Assembly: GCF_011320225.1 (NCBI RefSeq)
Contig: NZ_JAAOEN010000001.1
Location: forward strand, 62,001 to 126,000
Direction: 5' to 3'
DNA: 64,000 bases
From: Phytoactinopolyspora limicola
GTDB lineage: Bacteria > Actinomycetota > Actinomycetes > Jiangellales > Jiangellaceae
A model generated the notes under the pieces. It was not told the origin of the DNA. It saw only the letters and a list, made by a program, of their open reading frames with translations, and ran no database searches. Position numbers and translations under genes: made by a program. Of the stretch, positions 32,882 to 39,328 are shown piece by piece; positions within the stretch are counted from its first letter, which is position 1, and each line of letters begins with the position of its first letter.

Positions 32882-32949
32882 CCCTTTGTCTTGATATCTC
32901 TATTCTACCAATGTGGTAGCTCAAGTCAACAGAACGGTAGGGTCGTTAT
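32882..32949 (-). promoter_or_regulatory. Promoter/operator cassette, copy 2
   Basis: Second copy of the cassette at 32,391. Minus-strand TTGACT (complement of 32,924-32,929), 16-bp spacer, TAGAAT (complement of 32,902-32,907). Palindrome CTACCAATGTGGTAG at 32,905-32,919: the arms are unchanged and only the three central bases differ from copy 1, which suggests selection on the operator arms. Confidence 0.8.
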
Positions 32950-33010
32950 CTTTCCGTTATTCATCTGCCGGGCCCAGTACCCGTCCGAACAAAAGTTCTA
33001 TTCTGGCGCC

Positions 33011-33340
33011 ATGGACCAGTACGCCCGGCCCGCCCAAGACATCCTCAACCGGACCCGGAAACCACCCCGCCACTGGGCTAGGCCAGAGCGCCCCCGCCGC
33101 CAGTGGATCCGCGTACGCTGCCGCATCAACTGGGCCCACGACGGCAACGAAATCCTGGACGGCGTCGCCAAGGACTGGACCGAGGCAGCCGTATGCGTCA
33201 CCGTCGCCGACCTCCGAGCACACGGCGGCCGGGTCTGGCTAGAACCCCGCGACGTGGTCCGCCGCGACCAGGCCACCCCGCTATGGTGGCGCCGACGCGT
33301 CGACCTCGACCAGCAACGCCGAGGCCGACGGCCGGGCTGA
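33011..33340 (+). CDS. Hypothetical basic phage protein, probably leaderless
   Basis: 109 residues, basic: MDQYARPAQDILNRTRKPPRHW, then WIRVRCRINWAHDGNEILDGVAKDWTEAAVCV and a C-terminal WWRRRVDLDQQRRGRRPG. The middle matches a type of small hypothetical in actinophages. A -10-like TATTCT (32,999-33,004) ends six bases before the ATG and there is no RBS, so the mRNA may begin at the start codon. Function unknown. Confidence 0.55.
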   Translation: MDQYARPAQDILNRTRKPPRHWARPERPRRQWIRVRCRINWAHDGNEILDGVAKDWTEAAVCVTVADLRAHGGRVWLEPRDVVRRDQATPLWWRRRVDLDQQRRGRRPG

Positions 33341-33349
33341 TCACTGCGC

Positions 33350-33682
33350 CTACAGCACCCGCGCAATCTGCTCGACCACGCGCCGCCACTCCGAGGCCGG
33401 CAGAGTCACCGACACACGATCAGCACCCCGACGCCGAGGCGACGGGCCATCACCGACCGGCAACAGATCCGGCCCGGTAACCGACAGGGCGAGCTGTGAG
33501 CGCACGGACAGCGAGCCCGCCGGCTCGTGCGCGAACCGAACCAAATGCAGCACCCGCAGCGGGTTCGGATGCTCGGGCTCCTCCCCACGCCACGTGTCCA
33601 ACGTGGCCTGATGAAGCCGATGAGCGGGCACCTGCACGGTGCACCACTGGACGGGGCAGTCGGGGGGCCACGTGTTAGCCAT
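33350..33682 (-). CDS. Hypothetical phage protein
   Basis: 110 residues: VQWCTVQVPAHRLHQATLDTW, LRVLHLVRFAHEP and a C-terminal VSVTLPASEWRRVVEQIARVL. Beta-rich with one helix; no family recognised. It converges with the plus-strand gene ending at 33,340 (9-bp gap). No strong RBS is visible before ATG 33,682. Confidence 0.5.
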   Translation of the reverse strand: MANTWPPDCPVQWCTVQVPAHRLHQATLDTWRGEEPEHPNPLRVLHLVRFAHEPAGSLSVRSQLALSVTGPDLLPVGDGPSPRRRGADRVSVTLPASEWRRVVEQIARVL

Positions 33683-33809
33683 CAGCCCTCACCACCTGAT
33701 AAGAGCTGGGATACGGTCGTAGTCACGATTTCCTCCAGGTCGACTCTGGTTGGGGATCGAGGTCTCGGCCGGTGTTAGCCGCACCGACCGAGACCGCCTA
33801 AACGGGATC

Positions 33810-33840
33810 GGGGCGGGCACCCAGAAGTGCCCGCCCCTTT
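33810..33840. terminator. Terminator after SprT-like gene
   Basis: Perfect 11-bp stem GGGGCGGGCAC / GTGCCCGCCCC with a CCAGAA loop and TTT on the plus side. It lies 13 bp beyond the stop of the minus-strand SprT-like gene and also faces the gene at 33,682. The 127 bases between it and that gene show no reading frame. Confidence 0.8.
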
Positions 33841-33845
33841 AGTGA

Positions 33846-33863
33846 TTGACGTTTACGCGTCAA
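33846..33863. promoter_or_regulatory. 18-bp palindromic operator/stoperator, site 3
   Basis: TTGACGTTTACGCGTCAA. The half-sites TTGACG are intact while the centre differs from site 2. It overlaps the last codons and stop of the SprT-like gene, which shows the motif is tolerated at a gene end. Confidence 0.6.
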
Positions 33864-34608
33864 CCGTGAAGTCGCCGCCGCACTCGCCGCACGTGATCGG
33901 CGCGACATTGAGCGTGGACCGGGCGACCCGGATGTTCCGCCCGCAGGAGCAGGTGGCCTTGATCAGGCCACCCGGCTTGCGGGTGGTGGGCCGCTTGACC
34001 CGGCCCGCATCGCCGCCGTCGACACCCCATCCGCCACCCGTCGGCGGGTTCGTGCCACCGAGACCGGTGATGCGCGCCCACTCGGGCAGGTCCATCGTCA
34101 ACGCGATAGCCGCATCCAGGGCCTCGATGACGCCGGAGTAGGCTTCGCGGGTCTCGTCGGTGATGGTCACCGACGAGAACCCGAGGACCTTGTGCGGACG
34201 ATCCGCGGCGTACTCCAGGCCGAGTTCTTCGGCCAGGCCACGGAACCGGTTGTTGTGGTACCGGTTCTGCCGGGATGTGTCCTTGATGCCGCGCACAGCA
34301 GCGAGTGCGTGCGTGGCCTCGTGGAGCAGGGTCTGGAGGGTCTTCTCCGCGCCCACACCGAGGGTCTCGCCGGACACGAACAGCTCCGGCTTGCGGTCAC
34401 GCTCGACGGTGCCGTCCGGCGAGACGCGGAACCGCCCGTTCACCCAGAAGTCGTGGCCGTAGTGGCCCCAGACCAGCGACATGTTGCCGCGGCCGGATCC
34501 GGTGATGATGACGACGTCGGGGATTTCGGGGTGGTTAGCCTGAATGGCGTTCCAGACGTTTTCCAGCGCGGCGACGAGCTGGCTTCCCGTCTGGGTGTTG
34601 GTGGCCAT
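33853..34608 (-). CDS. SprT-like zinc metalloprotease
   Basis: 251 residues. HEATHALA (about 110-117) is the HExxH zinc-metalloprotease motif in a SprT-like domain, preceded by WVNGRFRVSPDG and followed by RYHNNRFRGLAEELGL, where a third ligand would lie. The C terminus has a zinc ribbon (CSCGRNIRVARS, CGECGGDF). SprT/Spartan proteins cleave DNA-protein crosslinks, and similar proteins occur in many actinophages and plasmids. AAGGAGG precedes ATG 34,608. The leader upstream holds several hairpins. Confidence 0.85.
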   Translation of the reverse strand: MATNTQTGSQLVAALENVWNAIQANHPEIPDVVIITGSGRGNMSLVWGHYGHDFWVNGRFRVSPDGTVERDRKPELFVSGETLGVGAEKTLQTLLHEATHALAAVRGIKDTSRQNRYHNNRFRGLAEELGLEYAADRPHKVLGFSSVTITDETREAYSGVIEALDAAIALTMDLPEWARITGLGGTNPPTGGGWGVDGGDAGRVKRPTTRKPGGLIKATCSCGRNIRVARSTLNVAPITCGECGGDFTVDA

Positions 34609-34637
34609 TGGTAGCCTCCTTGTGCCTAGGAATGGGC

Positions 34638-34680
34638 GAGCCCGGAGCGGTTCGTGTAGGAGCGGTGCCGCTCCGGGCTC
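34638..34680 (-). promoter_or_regulatory. Leader hairpin before SprT-like gene
   Basis: Perfect 13-bp stem GAGCCCGGAGCGG / CCGCTCCGGGCTC with a 17-nt loop, about 30 bp before the SprT-like start on the minus strand. It may be an attenuator or terminator of the upstream gene. Confidence 0.6.
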
Positions 34681-34715
34681 TTGTGTGGTCCTCCCCTCAC
34701 GTGGAACAGTGGGGG

Positions 34716-34750
34716 AAGGACCCGGCCAAATACGCCTTGGCCGGGTCCTT
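34716..34750 (-). promoter_or_regulatory. Hairpin leader element, copy 2
   Basis: Perfect 14-bp stem AAGGACCCGGCCAA / TTGGCCGGGTCCTT with loop ATACGCC, identical in loop and closing pairs to the element at 31,563. On the minus strand it is followed by CCCCCAC and GTGAGGGGAGGACC, matching the second hairpin of copy 1. It lies 7 bp after the stop of the gene at 34,758. Confidence 0.65.
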
Positions 34751-34757
34751 TGATGCC

Positions 34758-34940
34758 CTAGAAGGGCACCGTCCCTCCGAGTTCGCGGATGCGCTGTGCC
34801 AGCCGCATTGCGATGTGGAGGTTGTTCAGCGCCTTGTCGCGCTGGCCACGGGTGTAGGCATCGAGTGCCGCCCACCGTGCGCGCTTGAAGCCGCTGATGA
34901 GTTCGTCGAGCGGGAGCTCGTCGAACCGGGTCTTGCCCAT
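34758..34940 (-). CDS. Small helical phage protein
   Basis: 60 residues, two helices: FDELPLDELISGFKRARWAA and YTRGQRDKALNNLHIAMRLA. GGGAGGTGA lies at ideal distance from ATG 34,940, so this start is preferred over the GTG at 34,949. Small proteins of this shape are common in actinophage early regions; function unknown. Confidence 0.65.
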   Translation of the reverse strand: MGKTRFDELPLDELISGFKRARWAALDAYTRGQRDKALNNLHIAMRLAQRIRELGGTVPF

Positions 34941-35134
34941 AGGAATCACCTCCCTTCTGGGGTCGACCAGTGGACCGGGCGGGTGCGACTCCGCTTGGCG
35001 ATGGCTTCGCCGCCGGTCCTGGTGCTTCTCGCTATTCGGTAGGTACTGGGGGCGGCGGGAGGTGTCGTACCCTCTGGCTTTGCGTATCCCGTGTTCGGGG
35101 CGCTTGCCCTGTTCCCCTGTGTTGTTGTGCCTCT
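34941..35134 (-). other. Long untranslated leader
   Basis: About 190 bases between the -10-like TAGAAT near 35,135-35,140 (minus strand) and the gene at 34,940. No coding frame with a ribosome-binding site is visible. It would be a long 5' leader. Confidence 0.4.
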
Positions 35135-35165
35135 ATTCTAACATCATTTGACGTTTGAATGTCAA
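35135..35165 (-). promoter_or_regulatory. Leftward promoter with operator site 4
   Basis: Minus-strand TAGAAT (complement of 35,135-35,140), in the same TAGAATAGAG context as the 32-kb cassettes. The palindrome TTGACGTTTGAATGTCAA (35,148-35,165) supplies a TTGACA -35-like element, though at a 19-bp spacing that is longer than ideal. Repressor binding would cover the promoter. Confidence 0.6.
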
Positions 35166-35202
35166 GTGACTTTTGGAGGGTAGGGGGTGGCGTTACCGTC
35201 TT

Positions 35203-35225
35203 GTGACGTTCAAACGTCGTATGAT
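35203..35225 (+). promoter_or_regulatory. Rightward promoter with operator site 5
   Basis: GTGACGTTCAAACGTCGT (35,203-35,220) matches the operator except at its outer bases. It abuts a -10-like TATGAT (35,220-35,225), seven bases before ATG 35,233. A protein bound here would block the promoter of the HTH gene. Together with site 4 it forms a divergent control region. Confidence 0.6.
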
Positions 35226-35232
35226 GCCCGAC

Positions 35233-35538
35233 ATGGCAGTCAATGGCTTACTCACAAGCCAAGAAGTCGCCGATCAACTCGGCGTCAGCATGGTCACCGT
35301 TGCCCGCATGGCCCGCGACGGCACCCTCACTCCACGCGACAAAGTCCCCGGCGGCCGCGGCGCCTACCTGTTCGATCCCGCCGACGTACACAACGTGGCG
35401 CGCACCCGGCCATCAAGCCAACTCCGGGCACGCGCCAACGAACTCCGCGCCGCGGCCACCGCATGGGACGGCGACCCTGCATTCGCCGACTGGCTGCGCC
35501 AACGCGCCCACGCCATCGACGAGGGCACCGGCCGGTAG
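35233..35538 (+). CDS. Excisionase/AlpA-like HTH protein, probably leaderless
   Basis: 101 residues. LLTSQEVADQLGVSMVTVARMARDG with GRGAYLFDPADV is a winged HTH of the MerR/AlpA/excisionase type. The C-terminal half is helical (RARANELRAAATAW, FADWLRQRAHAID). It has no RBS; TATGAT at 35,220-35,225 places the likely transcript start at ATG 35,233. In-frame ATGs at 35,221 and 35,224 are alternatives. It resembles the protein at 2617, and both lie beside the palindromic operator, so it is a candidate operator-binding protein. Confidence 0.65.
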   Translation: MAVNGLLTSQEVADQLGVSMVTVARMARDGTLTPRDKVPGGRGAYLFDPADVHNVARTRPSSQLRARANELRAAATAWDGDPAFADWLRQRAHAIDEGTGR

Positions 35539-35539
35539 C

Positions 35540-36076
35540 TCAGGCGCTCTTCCTCGCCGGCCGGCCAACGCGCCGCTCCCACGTTTCAGCGAACCGTTCG
35601 ATCGCCGAGCGCGCCCAGATCGAACCGGCCGCCAGCCGGTACACAGGAGCGGGGAAGTCGGGGTGCTCGTGGGCGAGCTGGTGCAGCCGCTGCCGCGAGA
35701 CTTCGAGAATCTGTGCCGCCTCCGGCCCGGACACGAGGTCCGGCAGCAACGCCTGGTCCAGCTCGGCGTCGCGGACGTCCTCGCGGACGACCTCGATCCG
35801 CACGACAGGGTCAGTGGGCAGTCCGCGGTTGTTCGCGTGCCCGAGGACCGCCGCCACGGCGGCGTCGCGAGCAGCGGCCATGTCGTCGGCGTCGACGGTG
35901 ACGATGGCCGACCAACCGCGCACGTCACCCTCCACGGAGGGGTAGAGTCCGGCGTCCTCAAGGTCGGTGATGAGTGCGTCGAGGCGGTCTGTGGTGTCGG
36001 GGTCGTCGATGGTGGGGTCGAGGGGGGAGTGACCGTCGAGGAGGACCTCGACGGTCACGCAGTAGGCGGTGCTCAT
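35540..36076 (-). CDS. HicB-like / HTH antitoxin candidate
   Basis: 178-aa protein. The N-terminal half is a small alpha/beta domain (STAYCVTVEVLLDG, GLYPSVEGDVRGWSAIVTVDADDMAAARDAA). The C-terminal half is an AlpA-like HTH (VSGPEAAQILEVSRQRLHQL, AAGSIWARSAIERFAETW). The start overlaps the stop of the upstream HicA-like gene (ATGA). This toxin-then-DNA-binding-partner order is the standard for HicAB. Family assignment is by layout and moderate pattern match. Confidence 0.5.
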   Translation of the reverse strand: MSTAYCVTVEVLLDGHSPLDPTIDDPDTTDRLDALITDLEDAGLYPSVEGDVRGWSAIVTVDADDMAAARDAAVAAVLGHANNRGLPTDPVVRIEVVREDVRDAELDQALLPDLVSGPEAAQILEVSRQRLHQLAHEHPDFPAPVYRLAAGSIWARSAIERFAETWERRVGRPARKSA

Positions 36077-36321
36077 TGGTGCCTCCGTCCGGGTGGCCAT
36101 TCGCCGCCGGCGCGGCGGACTTGGGCTATGAAGTTGCGTAGGCCGCGCTGGTCGCCGGGGGTGCCCGCGATGGTGATGGGGGATTTGGTGATGTCGGCCG
36201 GGTACAGGCGGGGGTGCCCTTTTCCGCTTGCGTCGTATCGCCACCCGAAGGTGTCGACCTGGTGTTGCGCGACGATGCGGTATTCCTTGGGGATCTCCCT
36301 ACCTGGCCGGCTTGTCATCAT
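36073..36321 (-). CDS. HicA-like toxin candidate
   Basis: 82 residues. GWRYDASGKGHPRLYPAD followed by SPITIAGTPGDQRGLRNFIAQVRRAGG fits the short dsRBD-like HicA fold, whose members cleave mRNA using a conserved His (here in GKGH, about residue 37). AAGGGGC precedes the start; ATG 36,318 is an alternative. A promoter with overlapping operator lies directly upstream. The gene is the first of a two-gene unit near the attachment site, a common place for stabilising toxin-antitoxin pairs. Confidence 0.5.
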   Translation of the reverse strand: MMTSRPGREIPKEYRIVAQHQVDTFGWRYDASGKGHPRLYPADITKSPITIAGTPGDQRGLRNFIAQVRRAGGEWPPGRRHQ

Positions 36322-36335
36322 CTTGCCCCTTTCCC

Positions 36336-36377
36336 TTGACGTGTGTCAAGAATATAGTGAATCCGAGTCGCTGTCAA
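36336..36377 (-). promoter_or_regulatory. Promoter and operator of the HicAB-like pair
   Basis: Minus strand TTGACA (complement of 36,372-36,377), 17-bp spacer, TATTCT (complement of 36,349-36,354): a good sigma-70-type promoter. The palindrome TTGACGTGTGTCAA (36,336-36,349) covers the start point and shares the TTGAC half-site with the larger prophage operators. Confidence 0.7.
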
Positions 36378-36379
36378 GA

Positions 36380-36615
36380 ATTTAGTTGGCTGGTCAACGC
36401 GCCAAGGGGCGCCCCAACCGACCCGCGAGATACGACCCGCGACCAGTCAGAAGCGCCCCATGGAGGGTCTCCGGATTTCCTTGACGGTGGTGCGGCCGGG
36501 CCGCCGGAGACCCCCTCGCCTGAGAGAAGCGACCCGGCCGCGCTTGGGGCGGTACCCGCCGGCGTGAGTCCCGCGGGGGCATTCCGCGGGTCAGCGGGTA
36601 CCGCCGTCCTAGGGG
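36380..36615. other. Structured GC-rich non-coding region with nested inverted repeats
   Basis: No convincing gene. Two nested fold-backs are visible: GGTCTCCGG (36,466-36,474) with CCGGAGACC (36,504-36,512) enclosing a GCGGCC/GGCCGC core; and GCGGTACCCGC (36,549-36,559) with GCGGGTACCGC (36,594-36,604) enclosing CCCGCGG / CCGCGGG (36,570-36,576 and 36,584-36,590). It could be a structured RNA, a terminator of the minus-strand gene at 36,620, or recombination-site DNA near the attachment site. Confidence 0.55.
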
Positions 36616-36619
36616 CCCG

Positions 36620-36871
36620 TTAGCGGGCGAGGGTGAACGTGCGCGGCGCGATCGTGACGGCGGGGCCGGTCTTGGCCTCGAAGGTCACGAACCGGCACTT
36701 CGAGCCTGCGGTGAGGCCACCGGGGGTGCCCCACACGGGTTCGCAGACGAGCTTGCGGGTGGGCTCGGGCGTGGTCGAGGCGGACGCCGTCGACGCGGCG
36801 CCGATGCCGGCGATCGCCAGCATAACGGCAGCGACCGAGGTGGTGATGAGGGTGCGCAGCTTGCGGGACAT
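36620..36871 (-). CDS. Small secreted prophage protein
   Basis: 83 residues. A Sec signal peptide (MSRKLRTLITTSVAAVMLAI then GIGAASTASAS) leads to a mature part of about 50 residues with two cysteines (KLVCEPVW, GSKCRFVTF) that could form a disulfide. AAGGAGA precedes the ATG. It is the last prophage gene before the host junction and is probably expressed in the lysogen. No family recognised; a surface or exported role follows from the signal peptide only. Confidence 0.75.
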   Translation of the reverse strand: MSRKLRTLITTSVAAVMLAIAGIGAASTASASTTPEPTRKLVCEPVWGTPGGLTAGSKCRFVTFEAKTGPAVTIAPRTFTLAR

Positions 36872-36899
36872 GGGGTCTCCTTAGGCGAGTCGCGCCGCT

Positions 36900-36950
36900 T
36901 TTTACCGACGCGATAATGATGGTGTTATTGAGACATAAAGCTCCTTGCTC
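36900..36950. other. attR: Prophage right attachment junction (attR region)
   Basis: Left of about 36,940 the sequence is AT-richer and does not encode TadA in any frame: a TAA stands in frame three codons before the TadA-like residues. From about 36,945 (TTGCTCGCGGCGCTGAAC) the frame encodes LLAALNTGHEGG, a highly conserved TadA/CpaF segment. The junction therefore lies between these points. The exact core cannot be set without the left end. Confidence 0.7.
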
Positions 36951-37289
36951 GCGGCGCTGAACACCGGCCACGAAGGTGGCTGCGGTACGTTGCACGCCAA
37001 CTCGGCCGACGACGTACCGATCCGCCTCGAGGCGCTCGGCATCGCCGCGGGGCTGCGCCGCGATGCCGTGCACGCCCAGGCCGCAGCCGCCCTCGACGCC
37101 GTCGTCCACCTCACCCGCGACACCACCGGGCTGCGGAGACTGGCCAGCATCGACGTGCTCACGCGGACAACGTCCGGGTGGCTCGGAGCCCATCCCGCCT
37201 TCACCGTGCAGTCGGATGGTTCGGTTGTCCCCGGTGCCGGGCGGTCCGCCATGGCCGAGATGCTGGCGGCCCGGGGGTGCCCGCCATGA
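36945..37289 (+). pseudogene. tadA: tadA/cpaF secretion ATPase, 3' fragment cut by prophage
   Basis: The last 114 codons of a type II/IV secretion ATPase that powers Tad/Flp pilus assembly. LAALNTGHEGGCGTLHANS is the conserved segment just after Walker B, including the His box, and RLEALGIAAGLRRDAVHAQ follows. The Walker A and B motifs and the N-terminal domain are missing. TTG 36,945 has no RBS and is only the first TadA-like codon. The remainder of the gene (about 300 codons) should lie left of the prophage. Followed by tadB with ATGA overlap. Confidence 0.88.
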
Positions 37290-38182
37290 GCGGCGTGACC
37301 GCTCTGCCGGGCACGACGGACATGTCCAGCGTTCTGGTCGTGGCTTTGGCGGGCTGCGCCGCGGCACTACTCGTCGGCCCCTGGCCATACCCCGCCCGAT
37401 CCCGTCTCGGCGGGCTATGGCCATCGGCGCTGCGCAGCCGATCCAACGCCGCACGTCCGGCGGTGCTCCTCAGCCAGATCTTCTCGAGGTCTCGGACGTT
37501 CCAGCTGGTGGCCGGCGCAGGGCTTGGGGCCGCCGTGGGGGCGGTAACAGCCGCACCAGGTGGTGTTCTCCTCGGCGGTCTAGGGGTGCCCGCCGGTGTG
37601 CTGATCTGGGACCGCAGGCGACGACAACGCTTGATCCGGCAACGAACCGCGGCGGTCGCCGACTCCTGCCTGGCGTTGGCCGCCGAGCTCCGCGCCGGGC
37701 TACTGCCGGACCAGGCGATGGCGGTGGTCGCCCAGGAGTGGCCCAGCTTGTACGGCCCGGTGCTTGGCCGGGCCAGCGTCGGCGGCGATCCGGCCACTGC
37801 GCTCCGCGAGGTCGCGATCCAACCCGGCGCGGAGCCATTAGCCGCGGTGGCGGCCGCCTGGGAGGTGTCCCACACTACTGGCGCCTCGTTGTCCAGCACG
37901 CTGCTCGCGGTGACCGATGCCGTACGCGCCGACGAGACCATTCGCCTCGAAGCCAGCTCACACCTCGCCTCCGTCCGGACCACCGCCCGGTTGCTGGCGG
38001 TACTACCCGTCGGCACGTTGGTCCTCTTCTCCGGCGGCAGCGAGCCGAGTCCGGCCGGCTTTCTCCTCGGTCATCCCTACGGGCTGGTTTGTCTGGTGGC
38101 CGCGGTGGCGTTCATCACCGCCGGTCTGGGCTGGGTCGAATACACCGCACGACGCGCCGTCCGCACCGCGTGGTCTACCTGA
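37286..38182 (+). CDS. tadB: TadB-like pilus assembly membrane protein
   Basis: 298 residues, T2SSF-type inner-membrane platform protein. Membrane helices lie at about 14-32, 75-105, 232-250 and 262-285, with a cytoplasmic T2SSF domain between (CLALAAELRAGLLPDQAM, AWEVSHTTGASLSSTLLAVTDAVR). ATG overlaps the tadA stop. It works with TadC to anchor the ATPase; downstream genes form the same operon. Confidence 0.85.
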   Translation: MSGVTALPGTTDMSSVLVVALAGCAAALLVGPWPYPARSRLGGLWPSALRSRSNAARPAVLLSQIFSRSRTFQLVAGAGLGAAVGAVTAAPGGVLLGGLGVPAGVLIWDRRRRQRLIRQRTAAVADSCLALAAELRAGLLPDQAMAVVAQEWPSLYGPVLGRASVGGDPATALREVAIQPGAEPLAAVAAAWEVSHTTGASLSSTLLAVTDAVRADETIRLEASSHLASVRTTARLLAVLPVGTLVLFSGGSEPSPAGFLLGHPYGLVCLVAAVAFITAGLGWVEYTARRAVRTAWST

Positions 38183-38195
38183 CGGTGGCTGCCAC

Positions 38196-38993
38196 GTGCT
38201 GACGCTCGCCGTCGCCACCACCGTGGCCATCGCCGTCCTCATCGGTACTGGGCCGGGGCCAGCACCCAGCCGGCTGGCCCGGCTCGGTCCTCTCGGCGCG
38301 ACGAGGCGCTCGACCCGCCACACAGCCCTGGCCACCCACCTGGTTGGCCAGGCTGGCGAGACGGACGAGAACAGCCGGGCTCACAACGGCGGTCTCGCAT
38401 CACCGCGCGCCCGGGCGGCCGCGGCGGCACTCGCGGCCGCAGGGACGGCCGCGATCGTTGGCGGCACTACCGGTGTGATCATGGCCCTCGCCGCCGGTGC
38501 GGGTACCTGGGTGGTTCTCGGCCGTCTGGAGCCGGGCGCCGAAACCCACCGGCGGGAACGGTACGCGGCGGCTCTGCCGGCGACCATCGATCTGCTCGTC
38601 GCCGCCCTCGCCGCCGGCTGCCCCACCGTCGACGCCGTGATTCACGTGGGCCGCGCGATCGACGGCCCGCTCGGAAGCACATTGGTGCGCGCCGCCACGG
38701 CAGCGCAGCTCACGGTGGAACCGACGCGGGCATGGTCCGAACTCGTCGACGATCCTGTCCTCCACCCGCTCGGACGCGCGCTCACCTCCGCCACGGTTCG
38801 GGGGACTTCCCCCGCCACCGCCCTTCAGCGCGCCGCCGACGATGCCCGGTCGGGCGCCCGCTGGGCCGCGCAGAGTCATGCCCGGGCCGTCGGTGCCCGG
38901 GCCGCTGCCCCATTGGGCCTGTGCTTCCTGCCGGCCTTCGTCCTGCTCGGCATCGTTCCGGTGATCGCCACCTCGGGGCTGTCCCTCCCGTGA
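38196..38993 (+). CDS. tadC: TadC-like pilus assembly membrane protein
   Basis: 265 residues. Second T2SSF-domain protein: PATIDLLVAALAAGCPTVDAV and ATALQRAADDARSGARW are the domain's conserved helices, with hydrophobic helices at about 2-18, 75-110 and 240-262. GTG 38,196 is 13 bp after tadB. Typical length for actinobacterial TadC. Partner of TadB in the inner-membrane platform. Confidence 0.82.
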   Translation: MLTLAVATTVAIAVLIGTGPGPAPSRLARLGPLGATRRSTRHTALATHLVGQAGETDENSRAHNGGLASPRARAAAAALAAAGTAAIVGGTTGVIMALAAGAGTWVVLGRLEPGAETHRRERYAAALPATIDLLVAALAAGCPTVDAVIHVGRAIDGPLGSTLVRAATAAQLTVEPTRAWSELVDDPVLHPLGRALTSATVRGTSPATALQRAADDARSGARWAAQSHARAVGARAAAPLGLCFLPAFVLLGIVPVIATSGLSLP

Positions 38994-39142
38994 GTTGTCC
39001 ACAGCCAGATCACCTCCGAACGGTGGTTGTCCACAATCCAGAAATGGGGTCTGTGCTGCACATTCACGAGCAACGACGCTGGACTCAGCACCGCGACGAG
39101 CGGGCTCCGCACCGGCCGGTCAGCCGGAGTCAGGAGGCATTC

Positions 39143-39328
39143 ATGTCCACCGTCATCAGCCGGCTCTCCCGCCGCCGCGAGGCCGGTATGTCCACCGCCG
39201 AGTATGCCGTCGGCACCGTAGCGGCCTGCGGGTTCGGCGGCGTGCTCTACAAGCTGCTCACCAGCGAACCGATACAGAACACCCTCAAGGACGTCATCTC
39301 TCGGGCGTTCTCGTTGTTCGGCGGATGA
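39143..39328 (+). CDS. flp: Flp-type pilin (DUF4244)
   Basis: 61 residues with the layout of actinobacterial Flp pilins: basic leader, then GMSTAEYAVGTVAACGFGGVLYKLL, in which G is the probable prepilin cleavage site and Glu at +5 is conserved. One hydrophobic helix. CAGGAGGC precedes the ATG. The 149-bp gap after tadC contains no other gene and may hold a pilin promoter. Confidence 0.85.
   Translation: MSTVISRLSRRREAGMSTAEYAVGTVAACGFGGVLYKLLTSEPIQNTLKDVISRAFSLFGG

Larger units (their letters stand above)
1..36940. mobile_element. Prophage, right part (siphovirus type; left end outside window)
   Basis: The segment holds an ordered head, neck, tail and lysis gene series on the plus strand (2.9-25.5 kb), and a mostly minus-strand block of small genes (25.6-36.9 kb) with operators and a CRISPR-Cas locus. 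It ends abruptly inside a host tadA/cpaF reading frame near 36,945. I see no integrase, replication genes or left attachment site, so the element must extend left of base 1. The late genes show no frameshift or stop damage, so it may still be functional. Basis: gene order and families seen in the sequence. Confidence 0.95.

Noticed and set aside
36380-36615. A tRNA gene as attachment site
   Set aside because: No cloverleaf with an anticodon arm and CCA-type acceptor can be formed; the host side of the junction is a protein gene (tadA).
36945-37289. An intact small gene starting at TTG 36,945
   Set aside because: There is no RBS, and the product begins in the middle of a conserved TadA domain. 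It is a gene fragment left by prophage insertion.
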